A stretch of DNA of 64,000 nt. Source: a virus. The notes under the pieces were generated by a model, which searched no databases, was not told the DNA's origin, and saw only the letters and a program-made list of their open reading frames with translations. The first letter of the stretch is position 1; each line of letters begins with the position of its first letter. The stretch lies in IMG/VR virus record IMGVR_UViG_3300042521_002634, positions 34,427-98,426 of that record; one strand, 5' to 3'. Position numbers and translations under genes: made by a program. This document shows, piece by piece, positions 24,375-31,428 of the stretch.

Positions 24375-24391
24375 ATTATACATTCTCTGGA
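24375..24391 (-). promoter_or_regulatory. TTCCAGAG-type promoter
   Basis: TCCAGAG, AATG, TATAAT, feeding the HTH/hypothetical/proteasome-like unit. Confidence 0.8.
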
Positions 24392-24399
24392 TAGCAAGA

Positions 24400-24443
24400 A
24401 GTAGAGCCGATCAAAGTCTCAGCGATTGATTATCGGCGCTACT
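24400..24443 (-). terminator. Hairpin after the 24463 gene
   Basis: Twelve-base arms AGTAGAGCCGAT / ATCGGCGCTACT with one mismatch around a 20-base loop, lying between a stop codon and the next promoter. Confidence 0.5.
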
Positions 24444-24462
24444 CTACTCGCTATGGCAGCGA

Positions 24463-24735
24463 CTATACAGCTAGAGTGACCTCACCCTTAGCGACCTGTG
24501 ACATCAGCCGGCACGCTTGTTTCGTGTCGTCTACTTTGACTGACGTGCCTGTCATGATGTCGAATACGAGATAGTGAGTACGATCATCCGCTCGCAACAC
24601 CGCAAGCTTCTTTCGGCGACGAAAGTACGCTGCTGAGTACCCAGCCGGCAAACTTATGCCCGCTGCAAGTTCTGGGAGCTCTTCAGTCCGCGAACCTGGC
24701 TTAGCTCTATTTTTTGTTTCTGTTTCTGTTGTCAT
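24463..24735 (-). CDS. Hypothetical protein
   Basis: A 90-residue protein with a hydrophilic, Thr/Glu-rich N-terminus and a compact C-terminal alpha/beta segment (YFRRRKKLAVLRADDRTHYLV...). Downstream member of the unit beginning at 25431. No family recognised. Confidence 0.75.
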   Translation of the reverse strand: MTTETETKNRAKPGSRTEELPELAAGISLPAGYSAAYFRRRKKLAVLRADDRTHYLVFDIMTGTSVKVDDTKQACRLMSQVAKGEVTLAV

Positions 24736-24765
24736 TATGTCTCCTTTTGTTTTTGTTGTTATTAC

Positions 24766-25242
24766 TTAATAAATGCTGAATCCGCCGGACTCAACTAAGA
24801 AGTCTGCGAACTCGCGAATATCGTCTACGTCAAGACTGTAGTGCGCTTCCCAAGGGCGAACCTTGCCTTTGCTATCGCATGCATTGCACGTCTTCTTTTT
24901 GTCCATGCCCATGCTGACGCCGACCGTATCCGTTCGGATACCTGTTGCGTCACAGTACTTGCATGGCTCGTCCGGCAACGCAGCAATAGCCGCATCACGT
25001 TCTGAGACGTAGCGAGCAGCGATACCATCTGCAATGTCGTTGTAGAGCTTCAGACCGAGCGCGTAAGCGTCATCTTCGTTCAGCCCATCACCATCGTTAG
25101 TCTGAGCATTCTTCACCTTTGATGCGGTGTCTACGTGCATATCTTCTACGTAGATCCACAGCGGGCGCCAGCCCCAAACGTTGCGTCGGAAGTATTCGCC
25201 CATTTCACTTTTGGCGTTTCTTCCCATTACGTCCATTCCCAT
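24766..25242 (-). CDS. Conserved phage protein with DnaJ-like zinc finger
   Basis: A 158-residue protein of a family recurrent in phage genomes (N-terminus MGMDVMGRNAKSEMGEYFRR, then WGWRPLWIYV). Two CxxC pairs in CKYCDATG and CNACDSKGK form a DnaJ-type zinc finger. It may act as an adaptor or chaperone-like protein; no enzymatic motif. Confidence 0.8.
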   Translation of the reverse strand: MGMDVMGRNAKSEMGEYFRRNVWGWRPLWIYVEDMHVDTASKVKNAQTNDGDGLNEDDAYALGLKLYNDIADGIAARYVSERDAAIAALPDEPCKYCDATGIRTDTVGVSMGMDKKKTCNACDSKGKVRPWEAHYSLDVDDIREFADFLVESGGFSIY

Positions 25243-25293
25243 TATTGTTCTCCTTTTGTAGTGTGTCGTTTTAGTTTTGAAAGAAGCAGAACT

Positions 25294-25431
25294 TTAGAAG
25301 TCCCACTTCTTTACGCGGCAAGCCTGACGATTCGCAAGCTTGCGCTTGTTAGGAATCTGCTGAGCTCTGAGGATATTTCTATCCGCAAAGGCTTGGCGAC
25401 TTTCCGCGTTCCATTTGGTTGATGTTTTCAT
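25294..25431 (-). CDS. Tiny basic protein, leaderless
   Basis: A 45-residue basic protein (MKTSTKWNAESRQAFADRN...CRVKKWDF). The ATG at 25431 lies six bases after a TATAAT box; frames extending upstream translate the promoter itself. Probably nucleic-acid binding by charge; otherwise unknown. Confidence 0.7.
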   Translation of the reverse strand: MKTSTKWNAESRQAFADRNILRAQQIPNKRKLANRQACRVKKWDF

Positions 25432-25437
25432 ATATTC

Positions 25438-25455
25438 ATTATACAATCTCTGGAA
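25438..25455 (-). promoter_or_regulatory. TTCCAGAG-type promoter, leaderless
   Basis: TTCCAGAG, ATTG, TATAAT, then GAATAT and ATG 25431. Preceded by CTCGAG. Confidence 0.85.
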
Positions 25456-25462
25456 ACTCGAG

Positions 25463-25711
25463 TTAAAGACTGAAGATCGAAGTTTGTGAATCAAAGAACT
25501 CCATGTCGTCCTCTTGACCCAACCACTCAGCGAGAGTTTCCGAGTCGGATTCGTTGAAAACGATGTCGATATTTGGCCAGCCGGTGGATTCGGTGGCAAT
25601 GTCGACGACGCGGACAAACGAGTCCGGAATAGTGTTTTTTAGGTCGATAATGGCGTCGAGAAGGTTTTCGGTGGCCAAGTCGACGTTGATGATTTTTGTG
25701 TGGTTGTTCAT
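25463..25711 (-). CDS. Small acidic protein, leaderless
   Basis: An 82-residue acidic protein (MNNHTKIINVDLATENLLDA ... DDMEFFDSQTSIFSL). Start fixed by a TATAAT box six bases upstream. Resembles the neighbouring acidic proteins at 25744 and 17324 in composition. Function unknown. Confidence 0.8.
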   Translation of the reverse strand: MNNHTKIINVDLATENLLDAIIDLKNTIPDSFVRVVDIATESTGWPNIDIVFNESDSETLAEWLGQEDDMEFFDSQTSIFSL

Positions 25712-25717
25712 ATATTC

Positions 25718-25735
25718 ATTATACAATCTCTGGAA
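25718..25735 (-). promoter_or_regulatory. TTCCAGAG-type promoter, leaderless
   Basis: TTCCAGAG, ATTG, TATAAT, then GAATAT and ATG 25711. Nearly identical to the copy at 25438. Confidence 0.85.
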
Positions 25736-25743
25736 ACTCAAGT

Positions 25744-26046
25744 TTAGTAGGGACTTTGGCCGTTGTCGAAGCGGCTGTCAGTCGCGATGAGGGCCAGAAG
25801 GACATCGTAGTTGAAAACTTGTTCGATTTCAGATTCGTCGAAGAGTGGGGCCTCGAACGAGAACGTGGCGGCGTCGTTGCCGAGATTAATGAATGGCTGA
25901 TTGTCGACGAAGTGAATTGTGAATATCGGGTCGAGGCCAAGTTCGTTGAAGTCGATTGTTGCGTTGTTGCAGTTAGCGTAGAAGTAGTCGATGTCGAAGT
26001 CGATTGTAACTGCGTTGTCTGTTTTTGTGATCGTGTAGGTTTTCAT
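25744..26046 (-). CDS. Acidic hypothetical protein
   Basis: A 100-residue acidic protein starting at 26046 after a AAAGGAAAAATC leader. Begins MKTYTITKTDNAVTIDFDID, similar in style to the gene at 17324 (MKTQLKTDTYEITLTDID), suggesting paralogy. Aromatic and acidic throughout. Function unknown. Confidence 0.8.
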   Translation of the reverse strand: MKTYTITKTDNAVTIDFDIDYFYANCNNATIDFNELGLDPIFTIHFVDNQPFINLGNDAATFSFEAPLFDESEIEQVFNYDVLLALIATDSRFDNGQSPY

Positions 26047-26076
26047 GATTTTTCCTTTGTCGTTGTGTATATAAAC

Positions 26077-26094
26077 ATTATACAAACTCTGGAA
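26077..26094 (-). promoter_or_regulatory. TTCCAGAG-type promoter
   Basis: TTCCAGAG, TTTG, TATAAT, feeding the gene at 26046. Confidence 0.85.
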
Positions 26095-26106
26095 ACTCGA
26101 GTTGCT

Positions 26107-26313
26107 CTATCCGAACATCTCGGCCCAGCACTCTGGGTGCGTGCCTGAAACAAGCTGCTCACGAAGACCTCTGCTTAGATCAGGGAACGCGTTCTGTATC
26201 AACGCGCCCGCACTGCGTCGTGCAAGGCCTGAGTTCGGTACTTCTACCTCACCCTTGTATCCGCAATGAACGCACCGCGGCGTCTCGACTACTGAGTAAA
26301 ACTCTGTCCGCAT
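26107..26313 (-). CDS. Small zinc-binding hypothetical protein
   Basis: A 68-residue protein from ATG 26313, which has an AAGGAGCAGAGC leader. It contains CVHCGYKGEVEVP and a distal HPECWAEMF, so a single zinc site formed by CxxC and HxxC is plausible. Second gene of the unit from 26491. Confidence 0.75.
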   Translation of the reverse strand: MRTEFYSVVETPRCVHCGYKGEVEVPNSGLARRSAGALIQNAFPDLSRGLREQLVSGTHPECWAEMFG

Positions 26314-26323
26314 GCTCTGCTCC

Positions 26324-26491
26324 TTAATCCCACAGAGGTTCGCGCGGTGTGAGTGCCGCAATGATGAGACATACGCCCGAGATGCCGAGCTTGAACTGTG
26401 TCGACGTTCTCACGCCGAGGTGCTCTACACCAAGCAACCGCTCGAGTTCATTGATTGCGAGTTCGAATTCATTCTCTGTGTTTACTGCCAT
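26324..26491 (-). CDS. Small protein with C-terminal membrane helix
   Basis: A 55-residue protein from ATG 26491 with an AGGAG site (a further in-frame ATG lies at 26509). Acidic helical N-terminus (FELAINELERLLGVEHL) and a hydrophobic C-terminal stretch (GISGVCLIIAALTP). Function unknown. Confidence 0.65.
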   Translation of the reverse strand: MAVNTENEFELAINELERLLGVEHLGVRTSTQFKLGISGVCLIIAALTPREPLWD

Positions 26492-26521
26492 GTTGTTCTC
26501 CTGTGTCATGTTGATAGTTTA

Positions 26522-26538
26522 ATTATATAAACTCTGGA
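26522..26538 (-). promoter_or_regulatory. TTCCAGAG-type promoter
   Basis: TCCAGAG, TTTA, TATAAT, feeding the 26491 and 26313 genes. It abuts the stop of the upstream gene. Confidence 0.8.
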
Positions 26539-26832
26539 CTAGTACTCTGACATCATTCTGTCGTAGCGAATCTCTTCCGCAACCGCGTCGTCGTCGTACT
26601 TCTCGAGAGCGACCATCGCCTCATCGACGTTGGTGAACTCTTGTTCGTGAATGCAATCTACGTCTGCCGGCTCCCAGTACGTCGCTGGAATTGTCTTCCA
26701 AACTGTCCCGACGATGAGTCCGCTAGTCTGCACTTGCACTTCAAGCCCGAACAAGTCGCCTATCGCGAAGTACTCCGCAATGACGCCTTCAAACGGCTCT
26801 CTTGTTCCCCATTGTTTCTTCGTGTATTTCAT
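26539..26832 (-). CDS. Hypothetical acidic protein
   Basis: A 97-residue protein with a basic start (MKYTKKQWGTREPF) and an acidic beta/alpha body ending AEEIRYDRMMSEY. Single-gene unit with the AAGGACGCAAT leader. No family recognised. Confidence 0.8.
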   Translation of the reverse strand: MKYTKKQWGTREPFEGVIAEYFAIGDLFGLEVQVQTSGLIVGTVWKTIPATYWEPADVDCIHEQEFTNVDEAMVALEKYDDDAVAEEIRYDRMMSEY

Positions 26833-26859
26833 ATTGCGTCCTTTCGTTGTTATATATGC

Positions 26860-26877
26860 ATTATATAAACTCTGGAA
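26860..26877 (-). promoter_or_regulatory. TTCCAGAG-type promoter
   Basis: TTCCAGAG, TTTA, TATAAT, preceded by CTCGAG, feeding the 26832 gene. Confidence 0.85.
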
Positions 26878-26884
26878 CTCGAGT

Positions 26885-27031
26885 TTACTTCTTATTTTGC
26901 TTTTCGATGCACCTGACTAAGTCTTCAGCTATTTCTTTCTTTCTGAAGTACCTAACTCCAGACGGAGTTATTACGTTCCAAGTGTGAATGCTTCTCTCAA
27001 TACGTACCTGTTGTTTCGTCGTTGTAGTCAT
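26885..27031 (-). CDS. Tiny basic protein, leaderless
   Basis: A 48-residue basic protein (MTTTTKQQVRIERSIHTWNV ... VRCIEKQNKK), too short for most gene finders. The ATG is six bases after a TATAAT box. The fold looks like two strands followed by a helix (RKKEIAEDLVRCIEK). Function unknown. Confidence 0.7.
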   Translation of the reverse strand: MTTTTKQQVRIERSIHTWNVITPSGVRYFRKKEIAEDLVRCIEKQNKK

Positions 27032-27037
27032 GCAACC

Positions 27038-27055
27038 ATTATATAAACTCTGGAA
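27038..27055 (-). promoter_or_regulatory. TTCCAGAG-type promoter, leaderless
   Basis: TTCCAGAG, TTTA, TATAAT, then GGTTGC and ATG 27031. Preceded by CTCGAG. Confidence 0.85.
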
Positions 27056-27062
27056 CTCGAGT

Positions 27063-27233
27063 CTATATCGAGATCGGGCAACTCAGGTTCGCATCGTTTG
27101 AGTGGAATCGAAGTTCCTGCTTGCAAACTGCGCAGATTTCGTCTAAGTCTAGACCAACAACGCTGTCGTTGTAGTCACGCATAGCTCGTCGTTTACCTGC
27201 TCGATAAGCGATGTACAGTCCTAAGATTCCCAT
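27063..27233 (-). CDS. Small zinc-binding protein with N-terminal hydrophobic helix, leaderless
   Basis: A 56-residue protein starting MGILGLYIAYRAGKRRAMRD, a short hydrophobic helix plus basic stretch, followed by CAVCKQEL and a distal Cys. The ATG lies six bases after a TATAAT box. Function unknown. Confidence 0.7.
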   Translation of the reverse strand: MGILGLYIAYRAGKRRAMRDYNDSVVGLDLDEICAVCKQELRFHSNDANLSCPISI

Positions 27234-27239
27234 AACTAC

Positions 27240-27256
27240 ATTATAACAGCTCTGGA
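27240..27256 (-). promoter_or_regulatory. TTCCAGAG-type promoter, leaderless
   Basis: TCCAGAG, CTGT, TATAAT, then GTAGTT and ATG 27233. Confidence 0.8.
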
Positions 27257-27266
27257 TGTCCAAAGT

Positions 27267-27355
27267 GGCAGCGGTCTTGCCTTGCAGCCTCCCGCCAGGC
27301 CGATGCTTGAAATTGGCAGCGGTCTTGCCTCTGCAGCCTTCCACCAGGCCGATGT
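27267..27355. repeat. Two tandem copies of a bipartite repeat
   Basis: GGCAGCGGTCTTGCC followed 30-31 bases on by AGGCCGATG, twice in a row (starts 27267 and 27315). The same pair of words with the same spacing recurs at 33909, 35028 and 35340. Here it lies between a promoter and the stop of an upstream gene. Confidence 0.75.
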
Positions 27356-27356
27356 C

Positions 27357-27560
27357 TCAATCGCGTTTAGGGAACGCAATGATCTTAGCATCAGGCGGTT
27401 CAGGCAGCACCTCGATGTCGAGGATGTCAACCATCTCTGCGTCTTCTATTCCCTGCGAGACAGCTGCGAATACCTCACCGTCTATCTCTGTGTATGCGTC
27501 AGGCCCGCGCCTCACGCACAGCCGGACCACTACTGAGTAGAGGACCGTGCCTTCACTCAT
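27357..27560 (-). CDS. Hypothetical protein
   Basis: A 67-residue protein (MSEGTVLYSVVVRLCVRRGP...) whose start overlaps the upstream stop (ATGA). Strand-helix-strand pattern (DGEVFAAVSQGIEDAEMVDILDIEVL, quoted in part) suggests a ferredoxin-like small fold. Function unknown. Confidence 0.75.
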   Translation of the reverse strand: MSEGTVLYSVVVRLCVRRGPDAYTEIDGEVFAAVSQGIEDAEMVDILDIEVLPEPPDAKIIAFPKRD

Positions 27561-27775
27561 GATTGTGCGGCGTCAGGGAACACCAACGGCAGCGCTAACT
27601 GCGCCGTCGGTTTCATCTTGCCGCCTGACAACTGCAGCGCGATACTTCCACGCTCGCCTTCAGGCGCGTTGTCGACGTCTTCCCACTCGTCCTCGGTCCA
27701 GTCTGATGTGTCGACGACGACTAATTGACGAGCATTGCCGTAGTTTCCATCGGCAGCGAAATAGTGAATTGTCAT
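27557..27775 (-). CDS. Hypothetical acidic protein
   Basis: A 72-residue protein (MTIHYFAADGNYGNARQLVV...) with an acidic centre (DWTEDEWEDVDNAPEGE). First gene of a two-gene unit with the 27357 gene. Function unknown. Confidence 0.75.
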   Translation of the reverse strand: MTIHYFAADGNYGNARQLVVVDTSDWTEDEWEDVDNAPEGERGSIALQLSGGKMKPTAQLALPLVFPDAAQS

Positions 27776-27804
27776 TAGGTTATCCTTTCGTTGTTGTTAC
27801 GTAC

Positions 27805-27822
27805 ATTATATAAACTCTGGAA
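27805..27822 (-). promoter_or_regulatory. TTCCAGAG-type promoter
   Basis: TTCCAGAG, TTTA, TATAAT, feeding the 27775 gene. Confidence 0.85.
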
Positions 27823-27833
27823 GAATGAACCAA

Positions 27834-27878
27834 CCCGGGAGGAACACTAAAGGACAAGTAAAGTGTGTCCACCCCGGG
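27834..27878 (-). terminator. Hairpin after the VWA gene
   Basis: CCCGGG arms enclosing an inner GGACA / TGTCC stem, between the VWA gene stop and the next promoter. Confidence 0.45.
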
Positions 27879-27888
27879 CCGGCGATCT

Positions 27889-29682
27889 TTAGCGTTGAAC
27901 TGACTCCAGCGCTCTTGCTGCTGCAGATCCTATCTGCGTCGCTACGTCTGCGGCACTTGTAATCTTCTCGACGAGCTGCACTGACTTGGTGCTCGAGCTA
28001 TTGAGAAGTCGACGAGCGTCGTCACTCGCTAACGGAGACACAACCATGACTCCGACACCAAGTCTTTCGCACTCATCTAACCAGCGTCGTGCGTTCTTCG
28101 TCTCTTCGTGAGTGTAACACAGATCGCTAACGATGACGAGCAATCGCGCGCCTACGCCATTGAGCAAGTTCAACGAACCATCAAGCGCTTTGAATGCTTT
28201 CTCAAAGCGTTCAGTTCCATCTGGCGCCGAGTACACTGTCACCTCTGACAAGTGCTGCCCGGGCTTCAATGTTGGGAACACCCCAGTGCCGTAGTAAACC
28301 ATCGCCGCACGGCCTTGAACTCTCCGCACCGCTTCGCTCATGACCCACGCTGTCACTGCCATCGGCTCCATCGCCGAGGACATTGAACCGCTGATGTCGA
28401 CCATTACGCCGACAGTGAGAGTTGGGTCGTCAGTGTGCGTGCGCTTAGTCCGGCGCCATGGCTCTACTTGCGTCATGATGCCCTTCGACTTAAACGCTGC
28501 TCCCTGCACCATAGCGCGCGTGCGCAACCGGCCAGGAGGAACGATCGACTTAATCTCAGTCTCGTCACGCTCACGATACTTAGCTTTCTCAAGCATCTGC
28601 GCTACCTTGACTGCTGCTGCTCGTTCATCACCACGTGGAGCGCGCTTTTCAACTAGACGACTGTTTGTCTCAGAAGAAGATTCTGGCCCAGTGCCTCTAC
28701 CGAATACTTTGTCCGCAGCGTCCTTGTGTTCTTTCTGCTGCTTCGCTGCACCGCTTCGACTTTTAACTTCACGCTCCCATTCTTCTTGCGTCTGTTGATC
28801 TGCTGCATCGGCTGAACCACCGACAGCTGCGTTGCCAGCTGCTTCCTCGAGTGCTTCCTCGAGTGCTTCCCCGAACTCGCCAAGCTCGCCTAGCCCTGAT
28901 TCACCTTGACCAGGCTCTGGCTCACCAGCTTCAGCTGCTGCCTCTTTAACTAATCTTGCCCACTCACGGGCGACAGGGTAGAGACCTTCAATTGAACTGT
29001 GTGAAGTGTAGTCCTGAGCTTGCAGCCATAGGTTGCGAAGCTTAGTGAAGAGCTCTACACCAAGCTTATTGATTAGAACTTCCTCTACAGTCTCGATGTC
29101 TGACAGCTCGAGTGAACCCGCATCTACGCGTGCTGACGTGAGTGCCGCCATGTGCGCTGCTGTCCACATGCTGCTGGTGTCTACACCGGTGACATTGAGG
29201 TCAGCCATCACTATCTCGAGCGCGCAAGCGCGGAGAAACCCGGAGTTACCTGGCATCAAGGTGACGCCTAAGTTCTCGATACGACCTTCTTCAAGAAGCA
29301 CGAGTGCTTTGAACTCAAGAGACTCGAGGTCCTTCTGCGCTTTAATGAGATCCCAGCGAGAGAACCGAGCGTGGAGAGCTTCATGGAATATGACACCAGA
29401 AGCTTTAGGCCAGTCGAACTGAACGCTGCGTTGCGTCATGTCGCCGATCGACGCCGGCGTTATTGACTTGCCAAACGCTCTCGTCACATCTACTTCGATC
29501 TCTGCAAGCATTGGGTTGTAGCACGCTGGTGCCACGCCGCCACCGGCGCCTGGGCCGACGTACGCGATAACATCTGCGCGTTCTGCCCAGATATTTGTAA
29601 TCTGGCCGATCTGCACGCCTACGCCTAACCACTCGGGTGGCGTAGCCTCAGCTCGAGAGCTATTAATCTTAAAATGTGTCAT
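27889..29682 (-). CDS. VWA-domain protein with N-terminal HExxH motif (CobT/ViaA-like partner)
   Basis: A 597-residue protein. Near residue 96 is FHEALHARFSR, an HExxH metal-binding motif. The middle (about 255-360) is an acidic, Glu/Ala-rich low-complexity region like that of CobT. A C-terminal VWA domain has a full MIDAS start, VDISGSM near residue 428, and later LLVIVSDLCYTH. Directly upstream, as a separate unit, is a MoxR-type AAA+ ATPase, so the pair forms a MoxR-VWA system that usually remodels or inserts metal into a target complex. The target here is unknown. Confidence 0.88.
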   Translation of the reverse strand: MTHFKINSSRAEATPPEWLGVGVQIGQITNIWAERADVIAYVGPGAGGGVAPACYNPMLAEIEVDVTRAFGKSITPASIGDMTQRSVQFDWPKASGVIFHEALHARFSRWDLIKAQKDLESLEFKALVLLEEGRIENLGVTLMPGNSGFLRACALEIVMADLNVTGVDTSSMWTAAHMAALTSARVDAGSLELSDIETVEEVLINKLGVELFTKLRNLWLQAQDYTSHSSIEGLYPVAREWARLVKEAAAEAGEPEPGQGESGLGELGEFGEALEEALEEAAGNAAVGGSADAADQQTQEEWEREVKSRSGAAKQQKEHKDAADKVFGRGTGPESSSETNSRLVEKRAPRGDERAAAVKVAQMLEKAKYRERDETEIKSIVPPGRLRTRAMVQGAAFKSKGIMTQVEPWRRTKRTHTDDPTLTVGVMVDISGSMSSAMEPMAVTAWVMSEAVRRVQGRAAMVYYGTGVFPTLKPGQHLSEVTVYSAPDGTERFEKAFKALDGSLNLLNGVGARLLVIVSDLCYTHEETKNARRWLDECERLGVGVMVVSPLASDDARRLLNSSSTKSVQLVEKITSAADVATQIGSAAARALESVQR

Positions 29683-29715
29683 TTGTCCTTGTCCTTTGTT
29701 GTCCTTGTACTATCA

Positions 29716-29733
29716 ATTATATAAACTCTGGAA
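29716..29733 (-). promoter_or_regulatory. TTCCAGAG-type promoter
   Basis: TTCCAGAG, TTTA, TATAAT, feeding the VWA gene. Confidence 0.85.
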
Positions 29734-29738
29734 AGAGA

Positions 29739-29772
29739 GGTTAGCCTCCCGCACACCTACGGGAGACCAACC
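29739..29772 (-). terminator. Hairpin after the MoxR-type ATPase gene
   Basis: Thirteen-base arms GGTTAGCCTCCCG / CGGGAGACCAACC with one mismatch around 8 bases. Confidence 0.6.
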
Positions 29773-29800
29773 AACGAAGACTGAGCGCGAAAGGCAGCGC

Positions 29801-30793
29801 TTAGATCTTCGCCGGGCGACACTCTTCTCCGAATACTCGGGTGAAGACGTCAGCCACGACTGGGCGATCCATCTCGGGAGCGGCAGCTAGCAAGTTCGCG
29901 ATAGCGAATGATGTGCCGAACTCCTTTGCGAGATCGCGGAACGCTAGAAGCTCACGCATCTGAGGAGCCCATGAGACTTCAGACGACTGCTGCTTCTTAC
30001 TTAAATTTTGCGCCGCAGTGACGATTGGCACCGGAGCTCCTAACTTACGAGCGAGCGACCAATCAGTCGTCATCTCTGCTTGCACAAGGAATCGTGACAA
30101 GAGAGCTTCAGACAATCGCACGCCTGGAGCGTTCGGGTTAGTCGCTGCGATTACGTAGAAACCTGGAGCAGCTTTCACTGTCCCACGCTCTGGGTTAGCA
30201 GTCACAGTGTATTCACGACGGCCATCCATGAGACCGTAGACGATACTGAGCACCTTCGGGTCGATAAGACCTACCTCATCGATGAGCAGCACTCCGCCGC
30301 ACTCCGCTGCTTTAAGCAGTGGGCCGTCCTCCCAGACAAAGCCACCACTTGGTGTCTGCACATATCCGCCGACTAAGTCAGCAACTTCTGTGTCGCCTGA
30401 GCCGAGCACTGTGAACAAGCCACCGGACTCGCCAGTGAACGCAGCTTCAACAACAGCAGTCTTACCGCAACCTGGTGCGCCGTACAAAAGTACGTATGCT
30501 GACATGTCTCTCGACTTGCGAAGCACCATGACATCGTCATGCTCACCCCACTTGCGTGAGTAGTAGTTCTCGCCATTTGGTCGAGTGTAACTCTTCTCGC
30601 CTACAAGCGCGTCTGCAGATATCATTGGAACTTTCTTCTTCGGAGCGATAGTCTTAGCCTTGACGCGTCCTGCGTCGAGAACCATTGACTTCATCTTATC
30701 CGCGAACTCTGAGTGCAGAGTCTGCCCCGCTGCTGCAAGCAGCACTTTGTCTAGCCCCGGGTGGAGCTTGTCGTATTCTGTACTTGATAACAT
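29801..30793 (-). CDS. MoxR-type AAA+ ATPase
   Basis: A 330-residue ATPase. Walker A GAPGCGKT is at residues 105-112 and Walker B is in GGVLLIDEVGLIDP. Sensor 1 is in AATNPNAPGVRLSEALLSRF, with an arginine finger (SRF). MoxR ATPases act as hexameric chaperones together with VWA proteins such as the one encoded next door. The start has an AAAGGACACAAA leader. Confidence 0.9.
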   Translation of the reverse strand: MLSSTEYDKLHPGLDKVLLAAAGQTLHSEFADKMKSMVLDAGRVKAKTIAPKKKVPMISADALVGEKSYTRPNGENYYSRKWGEHDDVMVLRKSRDMSAYVLLYGAPGCGKTAVVEAAFTGESGGLFTVLGSGDTEVADLVGGYVQTPSGGFVWEDGPLLKAAECGGVLLIDEVGLIDPKVLSIVYGLMDGRREYTVTANPERGTVKAAPGFYVIAATNPNAPGVRLSEALLSRFLVQAEMTTDWSLARKLGAPVPIVTAAQNLSKKQQSSEVSWAPQMRELLAFRDLAKEFGTSFAIANLLAAAPEMDRPVVADVFTRVFGEECRPAKI

Positions 30794-30846
30794 TTTGTGT
30801 CCTTTCGTTGTTTGTCGTTTGGTGTGTTACTTACTTATTCATTATT

Positions 30847-30864
30847 ATTATAAAGACTCTGGAA
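30847..30864 (-). promoter_or_regulatory. TTCCAGAG-type promoter
   Basis: TTCCAGAG, TCTT, TATAAT, feeding the MoxR-type gene. It abuts the stop codon of the upstream gene. Confidence 0.8.
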
Positions 30865-30865
30865 G

Positions 30866-31312
30866 CTAACTCTGCTTCCAGTAATCTTCAAAACTAAGAA
30901 ACTTGCGAGCTTTGTTGACTCGGCCAAGAGCCTTGTACGCGAGCTTGCCTCTGGCCGCGTCATCGACATCCTTCTGCGTGAGCTCGACGACGATTGGCTC
31001 TTTGTACAGAGCCCAGCCTCGAGTTGAAAGCTGCTGCATTGTCGAGTCTGTCAACGACGTCAGCCAAGTCGATGCCTGAACTTCAGCACTGCCGGGTCCT
31101 GGCATAACAGGGCTTGGCGTCGGGCCTGTGTAGCATCGCCACTGTCTGCGTGCTACCGCTGGCGAGATCTGTCGACGGAATACTGTAAACGGCATCATAA
31201 GCGATGAAGACGACCTAAGCGGCGGAAACATCATCATTTGATACGACGTTTTGTCGTGCCTAAATTCTAAGTAGAGCATGTGCCCTACAACTTCTGTTGA
31301 ACTGTCATTCAT
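30866..31312 (-). CDS. Hypothetical protein
   Basis: A 148-residue protein. N-terminal half has Met/Phe-rich strands (YQMMMFPPLRSSSSLMMPF), the centre is Pro/Gly-rich, and the C-terminus is helical and basic (ALGRVNKARKFLSFEDYWKQ). No family recognised. Its place next to the ATPase/VWA pair makes it a candidate partner (inference). Confidence 0.75.
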   Translation of the reverse strand: MNDSSTEVVGHMLYLEFRHDKTSYQMMMFPPLRSSSSLMMPFTVFRRQISPAVARRQWRCYTGPTPSPVMPGPGSAEVQASTWLTSLTDSTMQQLSTRGWALYKEPIVVELTQKDVDDAARGKLAYKALGRVNKARKFLSFEDYWKQS

Positions 31313-31341
31313 TATTTTGTCCTTTCGTTTGGTGTGAATAC

Positions 31342-31359
31342 ATTATATAAACTCTGGAA
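31342..31359 (-). promoter_or_regulatory. TTCCAGAG-type promoter
   Basis: TTCCAGAG, TTTA, TATAAT, feeding the 31312 gene. Confidence 0.85.
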
Positions 31360-31360
31360 A

Positions 31361-31392
31361 GCTGCCGGCTGAGGAGGGTTTCAGCCGACAGC
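31361..31392 (-). terminator. Hairpin after the 31429 gene
   Basis: Twelve-base arms GCTGCCGGCTGA / TCAGCCGACAGC with one mismatch around 8 bases. Confidence 0.6.
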
Positions 31393-31428
31393 AGTTCTGT
31401 GCTCAACTTCCGACCGGGAGTTGATTCT

